This document shows positions 56,796 to 64,000 of a DNA stretch of 64,000 bases, piece by piece. A model generated the notes under the pieces. That model worked only from the letters and a program-made list of their open reading frames with translations, was not told where the DNA came from and searched no databases. Made by a program: the position numbers and the translations under genes. The first letter of the stretch is position 1. The number at the start of each line of letters is the position of its first letter. The DNA is from Pseudomonas sp. HOU2. GTDB taxonomy: Bacteria; Pseudomonadota; Gammaproteobacteria; Pseudomonadales; Pseudomonadaceae. The DNA is taken from the NCBI RefSeq assembly GCF_040729435.1, contig NZ_CP160398.1, positions 3,906,001 to 3,970,000 of the forward strand, read 5' to 3'.

Positions 56796-59700
56796 GTGTC
56801 GATTCATGTCGCATTGCATCACGTCACGCATTACCGCTACGACCGCGCTGTCGAACTCGGCCCGCAGATCGTTCGCCTGCGCCCGGCCGCCCATAGCCGT
56901 ACGCGGATTCTCTCCTATGCGTTGAAAGTCTCGCCCGAGCAGCATTTCATCAACTGGCAGCAAGACCCGCAGGGCAACTACCTCGCGCGTCTGGTATTCC
57001 CCGAGAAAACCGACGAGTTGCGCATCGAAGTCGACCTGCTGGCCGAGATGGCGGTGTTCAATCCGTTCGACTTCTTCCTCGAACCCTACGCCGAGAAAAT
57101 CCCCTTCACCTACGCCGCCGATGAGCGCAAGGAGCTGGCGCCGTACCTCGAAACCCTGCCGCTGACCCCGGCATTCAAAGCCTATCTGGACGGGATCGAC
57201 CGCACGCCACTGCCCGCCGTGGATTTCCTGGTGATGCTCAACCAGCGCCTCAGCGAAGACATCCGTTACCTGATTCGCATGGAACCGGGCGTGCAGACTC
57301 CGGAACATACCCTCGAACATGCGTCCGGCTCCTGTCGCGACTCGGCGTGGCTGCTGGTGCAACTGCTGCGTAACCTCGGGTTGGCCGCGCGGTTTGTCTC
57401 TGGCTACCTGATTCAACTGACCGCTGATGTGAAGAGTCTCGACGGCCCATCCGGTACCGAGGTGGATTTCACCGACCTGCATGCCTGGTGCGAGGTGTAC
57501 TTGCCCGGTGCTGGCTGGATCGGTCTGGATGCCACGTCCGGGCTGTTCGCCGGTGAAGGGCATATCCCGCTGGCCTGCAGTCCCGATCCGTCTTCGGCCG
57601 CGCCGATCAGTGGCCAGGTCGAGCCGTGCGAATGCCAGTTCAGCCACGAAATGTCGGTGGAGCGGATCTGGGAAGCGCCACGGGTGACCAAGCCCTACAC
57701 CGTTGAGCAATGGCTGGCGATTCAGGCGTTGGGCCGGCAGATCGATGCCGACCTGCTGCAAGGTGATGTGCGCCTGACCATGGGCGGCGAGCCGACCTTC
57801 GTTTCCATTGACGATCCGGACGGCGCCGAATGGAACACTGCCGCGTTGGGGCCGGACAAGCGCCGACTGTCCGCCGAACTGTTCCAGCGCATGCGCCAGC
57901 ACTATGCGCCGAAAGGTCTGGTGCATTTCGGTCAGGGCAAGTGGTATCCCGGCGAGCCATTGCCGCGCTGGTCGCTCAACTGCTATTGGCGCCGCGACGG
58001 CGTGCCGATCTGGCACAACAACGCGCTGATCGCCGATGAGCAGCAGGACTACGGCGCCGATGGCGAACTGGCCGGGCGTTTTCTGGCGAGCGTCGCTGAA
58101 CGCCTGAAACTGCCGGCACGCTTCGTGTTTCCGGCCTACGAAGACAATTTCTATTACCTCTGGCGTGAGGGCGCGCTGCCGAGCAACGTCAGCGCCGAAG
58201 ACTCGCGTCTTGATGAACCGCTGGAGCGTGCGCGTCTGCGCAAGGTCTTCGCTCAGGGCCTGGATAAAGTGATCGGCCAGGTGCTGCCGCTGGCGCGCAC
58301 CGCCAAGGGTGATCAATGGCAGAGCGGGCGCTGGTATCTGCGCGACGAGCATTGCCGGCTGGTGCCGGGGGATTCGCCGCTGGGCTATCGCCTGCCGCTC
58401 GGTTCGCAGCCGTGGGTGAAGGCCGCCGAGTATCCGTTTATTCATCCCAACGATCCGAATCAGGACTTCCCCGAGCTGCCGGACACCACCCAGCTCAACA
58501 GCCATGCCGAACCCGCCACTGCCGCCGAACGTGCGCCGACAATCGACGAGTCCGCCGACTGGCTGACTCGCACCGCCTTCTGCGCCGAAGCGCGCGATGG
58601 GCGTCTGTATCTGTTCATGCCGCCGCTGGAGCGGGTCGAAGACTATCTGGAGCTGGTGGCGGCCATTGAAGCCACCGCCGAAGAGCTGCATTGCCCGGTG
58701 CTGCTGGAAGGTTACGAGCCGCCGAGTGATCCGCGCCTGAGCAATTTCCGCATCACCCCGGATCCGGGCGTGATCGAGGTCAACGTGCAGCCGTCCGCAA
58801 CTTGGGACGAACTGGTCGAGCGCACCGAGTTTCTCTATGAACAGGCGCGACAGACGCGGCTGACCACCGAGAAATTCATGATCGACGGACGCCACACCGG
58901 CACCGGCGGCGGTAATCATTTCGTCCTCGGTGGCGCGACCCCGGCGGACTCACCGTTTCTGCGCCGCCCGGACCTGCTGCGGAGTCTGATCAGCTACTGG
59001 CACAACCACCCGTCGCTGTCCTATCTGTTTTCCGGCTTGTTCATCGGCCCGACCTCGCAGGCGCCGCGGGTCGATGAAGCGCGCAACGACGCCCTGTACG
59101 AACTGGAAATCGCCTTCGCGCAGATGCCTGAACCGGGCGAAGCGTGCGCACCGTGGCTGGTGGATCGCCTGCTGCGCAATCTGCTGATTGACGTCACCGG
59201 CAACACTCACCGCGCCGAGTTCTGCATCGACAAACTGTATTCGCCGGATGGCGCCACCGGGCGTCTCGGCCTGCTGGAGCTGCGCGCCTTCGAAATGCCG
59301 CCGCATGCGCGGATGAGCCTGGCTCAGCAGTTGTTGCTGCGCGCGCTGGTCGCACGCTTCTGGCGCGAGCCCTATGCGCCGCCGAAACTGGCGCGCTGGG
59401 GCACCGAGCTGCACGATCGCTTCATGCTGCCGCACTTTATCGAGCAGGATTTCGCCGACGTCATCGTCGAACTGAACAGCGCCGGTTATCCATTGCGCGC
59501 CGAGTGGTTCGCTGCGCATCTGCAGTTCCGTTTTCCCAAGGTCGGCGATTACGCGGTCAGCGGCATCGAGATGGAGCTGCGCCAGGCGCTGGAACCTTGG
59601 CATGTGCTGGGCGAGGAGGGTACGGCGGGTGGCACGGTGCGTTATGTCGATTCGTCGCTGGAGCGTTTGCAGATAAAGCTCAGCGGCTTGCCGCCGCAGC

Positions 59701-60071
59701 GGTATCTGCTGACCTGCAACGGCATTCCGCTGCCGCTGCAACCGACCGGGCGCATCGGTGAGTTCGTCGCCGGCGTGCGCTTTCGGGCCTGGCAACCGGC
59801 CAACTGCCTGCAACCGACCATCCCGGTGCATGCGCCGCTGGTGTTCGACCTGCTCGACACCTGGATGCAGCGTTCGCTGGGCGGTTGCCAGTACCACGTT
59901 GCACACCCGGGCGGGCGCAATTACGAGACGCTACCGGTCAATGCCAACGAAGCTGAGAGCCGGCGCATGGCGCGGTTTTTCCGCATCGGACACACGCCGG
60001 GGAAACTTCCGATACCGAACCTGACAATCTCCGACGAGCTGCCGATGACGCTCGATTTGCGACGTTTCTAA
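56796..60071 (+). CDS. Large transglutaminase-like protein with DUF2126
   Basis: This encodes 1091 residues from a GTG preceded by CAGGAGG. The N-terminal transglutaminase-like domain keeps a full catalytic triad: Cys180 in SGSCRDSAWLL, His228 in TDLHAWCEV and Asp244 in GLDATSG. The remaining 800 residues are DUF2126, which has stretches reminiscent of amide-bond ligase folds (MIDGRHTGTGGGNHFVLGG). No signal peptide is seen, so it is probably cytoplasmic. It starts a three-gene unit with an ATP-grasp ligase and a second transglutaminase, suggesting a peptide-making or peptide-cleaving system whose substrate is unknown. Confidence 0.85.
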   Translation: MSIHVALHHVTHYRYDRAVELGPQIVRLRPAAHSRTRILSYALKVSPEQHFINWQQDPQGNYLARLVFPEKTDELRIEVDLLAEMAVFNPFDFFLEPYAEKIPFTYAADERKELAPYLETLPLTPAFKAYLDGIDRTPLPAVDFLVMLNQRLSEDIRYLIRMEPGVQTPEHTLEHASGSCRDSAWLLVQLLRNLGLAARFVSGYLIQLTADVKSLDGPSGTEVDFTDLHAWCEVYLPGAGWIGLDATSGLFAGEGHIPLACSPDPSSAAPISGQVEPCECQFSHEMSVERIWEAPRVTKPYTVEQWLAIQALGRQIDADLLQGDVRLTMGGEPTFVSIDDPDGAEWNTAALGPDKRRLSAELFQRMRQHYAPKGLVHFGQGKWYPGEPLPRWSLNCYWRRDGVPIWHNNALIADEQQDYGADGELAGRFLASVAERLKLPARFVFPAYEDNFYYLWREGALPSNVSAEDSRLDEPLERARLRKVFAQGLDKVIGQVLPLARTAKGDQWQSGRWYLRDEHCRLVPGDSPLGYRLPLGSQPWVKAAEYPFIHPNDPNQDFPELPDTTQLNSHAEPATAAERAPTIDESADWLTRTAFCAEARDGRLYLFMPPLERVEDYLELVAAIEATAEELHCPVLLEGYEPPSDPRLSNFRITPDPGVIEVNVQPSATWDELVERTEFLYEQARQTRLTTEKFMIDGRHTGTGGGNHFVLGGATPADSPFLRRPDLLRSLISYWHNHPSLSYLFSGLFIGPTSQAPRVDEARNDALYELEIAFAQMPEPGEACAPWLVDRLLRNLLIDVTGNTHRAEFCIDKLYSPDGATGRLGLLELRAFEMPPHARMSLAQQLLLRALVARFWREPYAPPKLARWGTELHDRFMLPHFIEQDFADVIVELNSAGYPLRAEWFAAHLQFRFPKVGDYAVSGIEMELRQALEPWHVLGEEGTAGGTVRYVDSSLERLQIKLSGLPPQRYLLTCNGIPLPLQPTGRIGEFVAGVRFRAWQPANCLQPTIPVHAPLVFDLLDTWMQRSLGGCQYHVAHPGGRNYETLPVNANEAESRRMARFFRIGHTPGKLPIPNLTISDELPMTLDLRRF

Positions 60072-60159
60072 GTCCTGCACGACATGCGGATTTTTCGTAT
60101 ATCCGCACGTCATGTGCCTGCGTTAGTCTGACCGTTCCCTGCTGTCTGCCGAGCTTTCC

Positions 60160-62646
60160 ATGCCTGACCTGCTAGACCGCTACCCGCTGACGGCGGGCAC
60201 TTATCACGAACTGCTGAACGACAGCGGGGAAGTGCGCCCGCACTGGCGGCGGCTGTTCGATCAATTGCAGCGCAGCACCCCGGCGCAACTGGTGCAGCGG
60301 CAGGCGTTGCTGGCCCGGCAGATTCAGGAAAACGGCGTGACCTACAACGTCTATGCCGATCCCAAGGGCGCTGACCGTCCGTGGGAACTGGACCTGCTGC
60401 CGCACGTGATTGCTGCTGATGAGTGGCAGCAAATGTCGGTGGGAATTGCCCAGCGAGCACGCCTGCTCAACGCGGTACTGGCCGATCTGTACGGGCCGCA
60501 GCGGCTGATCAGCGAAGGGCTGTTGCCGGCGGAGCTGGTGTTCGGCCACAACAATTTTCTCTGGCCTTGTCAGGGCATCGCGCCACCCGAAGACGCCTTT
60601 CTGCATCTGTACGCCGTGGATCTGGCGCGGGCGCCGGACGGGCGCTGGTGGGTCACGGCCGATCGTACCCAGGCTCCGTCGGGGGCGGGTTATGCGCTGG
60701 AAAACCGCACCATTGTTTCGCGGGCGTTTCCCGAGCTGTACCGCGATCTTAAAGTGCAGCATCTGGCCGGATTCTTCCGCACCCTGCAGGAAACCCTCGC
60801 GCGTCAGGCGCCGTGTGACGATGATGCGCCACTGGTGGTGTTGCTGACGCCGGGGCGCTTCAACGAAAGCTATTTCGAACATTTGTATCTGGCGCGCCAG
60901 CTCGGTTATCCACTGGTGGAGGGCGGGGACCTGACGGTGCGCGACGCCACGGTGTACCTGAAAACCCTCAGCGGCCTGCGCCGGGTGCACGCGATCATGC
61001 GCCGGCTCGACGATGACTTCTGCGATCCGCTGGAGTTGCGCACCGACTCGGCACTCGGTGTGCCCGGCTTGCTGGAAGCGGTGCGTCAGGGTCGGGTGCT
61101 GGTGGCCAATGCCTTGGGCAGCGGCGTGCTGGAGTCGCCGGGATTGCTCGGATTTTTGCCGAAGATCAATCAGTACCTGTTCGGCGAAGAACTGCTGCTG
61201 CCGTCCATCGCCACCTGGTGGTGCGGCGAGGCGCCGGTATTGGCGCAAGCGCTGGAAAAGCTTCCGGAGCTGCTGATCAAACCGGCGTTCCCCTCACAAA
61301 GCTTCGCCCCGGTGTTCGGCCGCGATCTGAGCGAACAACAGCGTCAGGCGCTCGCCGAGCGGATGCAGGCGCGGCCATACGCCTATGTCGCACAAGAACT
61401 GGCGCAGCTGTCCCAGGCGCCAGTCTGGCAGGCTGAAGACGGCCAACTGCAACCGCGAGCGATCGGCATGCGCGTGTACGCGGTGGCCAGTGGTGACGGT
61501 TATCGCGTATTGCCCGGTGGACTGACCCGGGTCGCCGCCGAGGCCGATGCGGAAGTGGTGTCGATGCAGCGCGGCGGGGCGAGCAAGGACACCTGGGTGT
61601 TGGGCGAGCGTGCGCCGAGTGGCGAGCAATGGAAAACCCAGCGCAATGTCGGCTTGCACGATCTGGTGCGCCGCGATCCGTACCTGCCCTCGCGGGTGGT
61701 GGAGAACCTGTTCTGGTTCGGCCGTTACTGCGAGCGTTGCGACGACAGTGCGCGACTGCTGCGGATCATGCTTGCGCGGTATGTCGATGGCGATGACCCG
61801 CAAGCCTTGCAGGCCGCCGTGGAGCTGGGCGAGCGGCTGAATTTGCTGCCGGAGGAGGGCGAGTTGCCGGAGCGGCTGCTGGCGGCGCTGCTCGGCGAGG
61901 ACTGGTCGTTCAGCCTGCGCTCCAACCTGCAGCGCCTGCAGTGGGCGGCCTCGCAGGTGCGCGGCAAGCTTTCGCGGGAGAACTGGCAGGCGTTGGTCGA
62001 GTTGCAGCGCGAGGCGCTGGAACTGGACACCGAAGAGCCGGACTTCGGCGAGTTGCTGGATTTCCTCAATCGGCTGGTGATGTCGCTGGCGGCGCTCTCG
62101 GGTTTCGCGCTCGACGACATGACTCGCGACGAGGGCTGGCGCTTTCTGATGATCGGCCGGCGCATCGAGCGGTTGCAGTTTCTCAGCAGCAGTCTTGCAG
62201 CGTTTCTGCGCGGCGCCGGGGCGTTCGATCAAGCGGGGCTGGAATGGCTGCTGGAGTTGGGCAACAGCAGCATCACCTACCGTTCGCGGTATCTGGCGGT
62301 GGCGCAGTTGATTCCGGTGCTCGATCTGTTGCTGCTGGATGAGCAGAACCCGCACGCGGTGCTGTTTCAGTTGAAACTGGTGACCCGCACGCTCAAGCGA
62401 TTGAATGATGATTTCGGCGTGCCTCGCGAGGCGGGGTTTCCGCAATTGGTCGAGCGTCTGGCGCGGTTTGATCTGGGCTGTCTGGAGAACCCGCTGTTCG
62501 GGGAGAACAGCGTGCGTGCTGCGCTCGATGGTCTGGCGGATCTGCTGCAAGAGATTGCCGAGGCCAGCGGGCAGGTCTCGGATCGTCTGGCGCTGCGCCA
62601 CTTTGCCCATGTCGATGATGTCAGCCAGCGCACGGTGTCCGTCTGA
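60160..62646 (+). CDS. Fused circularly permuted ATP-grasp / alpha-E protein
   Basis: This encodes 828 residues. The first half (about 60-480) fits the circularly permuted ATP-grasp type 2 family (NGVTYNVYADPKG, then GHNNFLWPCQG and late DTWVLGERAP), expected to form amide bonds with ATP. The second half (from about 500, VENLFWFGRYCERCDDSARLLRIML) is the all-helical alpha-E domain that usually accompanies it. In many bacteria these are two proteins; here they are one. The stop overlaps the next gene (TGATGA). A hairpin lies in the 88-bp gap upstream. Confidence 0.87.
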   Translation: MPDLLDRYPLTAGTYHELLNDSGEVRPHWRRLFDQLQRSTPAQLVQRQALLARQIQENGVTYNVYADPKGADRPWELDLLPHVIAADEWQQMSVGIAQRARLLNAVLADLYGPQRLISEGLLPAELVFGHNNFLWPCQGIAPPEDAFLHLYAVDLARAPDGRWWVTADRTQAPSGAGYALENRTIVSRAFPELYRDLKVQHLAGFFRTLQETLARQAPCDDDAPLVVLLTPGRFNESYFEHLYLARQLGYPLVEGGDLTVRDATVYLKTLSGLRRVHAIMRRLDDDFCDPLELRTDSALGVPGLLEAVRQGRVLVANALGSGVLESPGLLGFLPKINQYLFGEELLLPSIATWWCGEAPVLAQALEKLPELLIKPAFPSQSFAPVFGRDLSEQQRQALAERMQARPYAYVAQELAQLSQAPVWQAEDGQLQPRAIGMRVYAVASGDGYRVLPGGLTRVAAEADAEVVSMQRGGASKDTWVLGERAPSGEQWKTQRNVGLHDLVRRDPYLPSRVVENLFWFGRYCERCDDSARLLRIMLARYVDGDDPQALQAAVELGERLNLLPEEGELPERLLAALLGEDWSFSLRSNLQRLQWAASQVRGKLSRENWQALVELQREALELDTEEPDFGELLDFLNRLVMSLAALSGFALDDMTRDEGWRFLMIGRRIERLQFLSSSLAAFLRGAGAFDQAGLEWLLELGNSSITYRSRYLAVAQLIPVLDLLLLDEQNPHAVLFQLKLVTRTLKRLNDDFGVPREAGFPQLVERLARFDLGCLENPLFGENSVRAALDGLADLLQEIAEASGQVSDRLALRHFAHVDDVSQRTVSV

Positions 62647-63536
62647 TGAGCTCGCATTACCAGATCTTTCACGACACCTGTTACCACTACGACAGCCCGG
62701 TGTCGCTGGCACAGCAATTGGCGCACCTGTGGCCCCGTGAATGCACATGGCAGCGCTGCACCGAGCAGCAATTGCTGATCAGCCCGCAGCCGACGACGCG
62801 GCGGGATGAGCTGGATGTGTTCGGCAATCCGCTGACTCGTCTGGCCTTCGAGCGCCCGCATGATGAATTGCAGGTCAACGCCAGGCTCACGGTCGAGGTG
62901 CTGGCGCGGCCACTGGCGGATTTCAGTCTGTCCCCAGCGTGGGAGCAGACGCGCAATGCGCTGACCTACAGCAGCCAGCCGTTGTCCGCCGAGACGCTTG
63001 AGGCTTGTCGCTATCGGTTTCAGTCACCCTATGTGCATTTGAAACGCAGCTTCGTCGAGTTTTCCGAGAGCTGTTTTCCGCCGGGCCGCCCGTTGCTGCT
63101 GGGCGTGCAGGCCTTGATGCAGAAGATCTTCAGCGAGTTTACCTTCGATGCCGAGGCGACGCAGGTGGCGACGCCGCTGGTCGAGGTGCTGGAGCGCCGG
63201 CGCGGCGTGTGTCAGGACTTCGCGCATTTGATGCTCGCTTGCGTGCGTTCACGGGGGCTGGCGGCGCGCTACATCAGTGGCTATCTGCTGACCCAGCCGC
63301 CACCGGGGCAGCCACGCCTGATCGGCGCCGATGCGTCGCATGCCTGGGTGTCAGTGTTTTGTCCGGTGCTGGGCTGGGTGGATTTCGATCCGACCAACAA
63401 TGTGCAGCCGGCGCTGGAGCACATCACCCTGGCGTGGGGCCGGGATTTTTCCGATGTGTCGCCGTTGCGTGGGGTGATTCTGGGGGGCGGTTCGCATGAT
63501 CCGGAAGTGCGGGTCACGGTGATGCCATTGGAATAA
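62646..63536 (+). CDS. Transglutaminase-like cysteine peptidase
   Basis: This encodes 296 residues. An N-terminal beta-rich domain (YQIFHDTCYHYDSPVSLAQQL) precedes the transglutaminase core with triad Cys189 (RRGVCQDFAH), His232 (DASHAWVSVF) and Asp248 (WVDFDPTNN). It is a smaller relative of the N-terminus of the first gene in the operon. Bacterial members of this group are thought to be peptidases acting on isopeptide or amide links. It is cytoplasmic by lack of signal peptide. Confidence 0.88.
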   Translation: MSSHYQIFHDTCYHYDSPVSLAQQLAHLWPRECTWQRCTEQQLLISPQPTTRRDELDVFGNPLTRLAFERPHDELQVNARLTVEVLARPLADFSLSPAWEQTRNALTYSSQPLSAETLEACRYRFQSPYVHLKRSFVEFSESCFPPGRPLLLGVQALMQKIFSEFTFDAEATQVATPLVEVLERRRGVCQDFAHLMLACVRSRGLAARYISGYLLTQPPPGQPRLIGADASHAWVSVFCPVLGWVDFDPTNNVQPALEHITLAWGRDFSDVSPLRGVILGGGSHDPEVRVTVMPLE

Positions 63537-63560
63537 GGAAATTTCACTGGCGGGAGCCAA

Positions 63561-63658
63561 TGTGGCGAGGGAGCTTGCTCCCGCTCGACTGCGAAGCAGT
63601 CGCAAAACAATTTGAGGTCGCTGCGCAACCCAGCGGGAGCAAGCTCCCTCACCACAGA
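63561..63658. repeat. REP-like inverted pair (family A)
   Basis: Arms TGTGGCGAGGGAGCTTGCTC and GAGCAAGCTCCCTCACCACA, with one mismatch in the right arm (CACCAC for CGCCAC). A short hairpin GCTCCCGCAGGGAGC follows at once (63661-63675). Confidence 0.88.
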
Positions 63659-63690
63659 TCGCTCCCGCAGGGAGCGAATCAGCAATCAGC

Positions 63691-63876
63691 TCAGGCGTCA
63701 GGCGCCTGGTCTTTCGGTGCATCAACATCAACATCGTCGTCAGTCGCCACTTCCCCGTCAGGGTTCAGTGCCGCTTCTTCAGCCTGCTGTTTCTTGCGCT
63801 GAAGCTTTTCCTCTTTCTTCTTTTCCTTTTCCAGGTCTCGTTGACGTTTGGCGAAGGAGTAATTGGGTTTGGCCAT
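63691..63876 (-). CDS. Small highly charged hypothetical protein
   Basis: This encodes 61 residues. The N-terminal half is lysine/glutamate-rich (FAKRQRDLEKEKKKEEKLQRKKQ), the C-terminal half acidic (TDDDVDVDAP). I chose the ATG at 63876 (MAKPNYSFAK) because AGAGGAT precedes it; upstream in-frame codons lack a site. A similar short protein occurs widely in pseudomonads, to my memory; the function is unknown. It should be soluble and partly disordered. Confidence 0.7.
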   Translation of the reverse strand: MAKPNYSFAKRQRDLEKEKKKEEKLQRKKQQAEEAALNPDGEVATDDDVDVDAPKDQAPDA

Positions 63877-63944
63877 GGGCGATCCTCTGGGGTCGAAGGT
63901 GAGGTTGAGCGGCGCGTATTCTGCCCTGTATCGGTGCCCGGCGG

Positions 63945-64000
63945 TTAGCCAGGTTTTTGGTCGACCCACTTGGGCGTGACGGTCGGCTGCCACTGGTCCA
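63945..64000 (-). CDS. Possible C-terminal end of a gene running off the right edge
   Basis: On the minus strand a frame from the edge reads DQWQPTVTPKWVDQKPG and then TAA, 68 bp before the charged small gene. The codon use is plausible and the reading is free of internal stops, but 17 residues cannot identify a protein. It could be chance. Confidence 0.3.
   Translation of the reverse strand, partial: DQWQPTVTPKWVDQKPG

Overview
The window is a GC-rich chromosomal segment of a Pseudomonas, most likely of the P. fluorescens group. Three things suggest this: the gene order follows the P. aeruginosa PA49xx core block in reverse (nudF to dnaB, recalled from memory); there are several families of REP-like paired inverted repeats typical of fluorescent pseudomonads; and typical Pseudomonas proteins are present (RhdA, a FimW-like protein, endonuclease-type MutL). 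No rRNA, prophage, integrase, insertion sequence or CRISPR array was seen.

Layout. 1-2 kb: the end of a CytX-type transporter and a convergent lipoprotein. 2-5 kb: nudF, yqiB, cpdA and yqiA, the same neighbourhood as in E. coli. 5-10.7 kb: the topoisomerase IV genes parE and parC, separated by two exported or membrane proteins of unknown role. 10.9-14.9 kb: a PqiC-like lipoprotein, an Smp-like membrane protein and divergent serB. 15-20.2 kb, minus strand: a FimW-like c-di-GMP effector, psd, rhdA and an HDOD protein. 20.2-22.3 kb: the flagellar stator genes motAB behind a sigma-28-type promoter. 22.3-24.2 kb, minus strand: a compact TIR / caspase-like / TIR cassette that separates motB from rsgA. 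24.4-28 kb: rsgA, orn, a UPF0126 channel-like protein and queG. 28-38.2 kb: a tightly packed run nnr-tsaE-amiB-mutL-miaA-hfq-hflX-hflK-hflC. 38.5-43 kb: hisZ, purA and a chemoreceptor gene. 43.1-45.8 kb, minus strand: a two-gene ferric-iron ABC importer with a candidate Fur box. 46-46.5 kb: two tandem tRNA-Leu(CAG) genes, each with its own promoter and terminator. 46.6-54 kb: rnr-rlmB, rpsF-rpsR-DUF2232-rplI and dnaB. 54-64 kb: a YgiQ-type radical SAM protein, a transglutaminase / ATP-grasp / transglutaminase operon of unknown substrate, a very charged 61-residue protein, and possibly the tail of another gene.

Most of the window is ordinary housekeeping DNA. The clear accessory element is the TIR-caspase cassette at 22324-24178. 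It resembles the recently described TIR-caspase antiphage systems (type IV Thoeris) but encodes two different TIR proteins and a caspase with an unassigned C-terminal domain. The second system with unknown biology is the conserved-looking transglutaminase/ATP-grasp operon at 56796-63536. All functional calls come from reading the sequence and from family knowledge; no searches were run.
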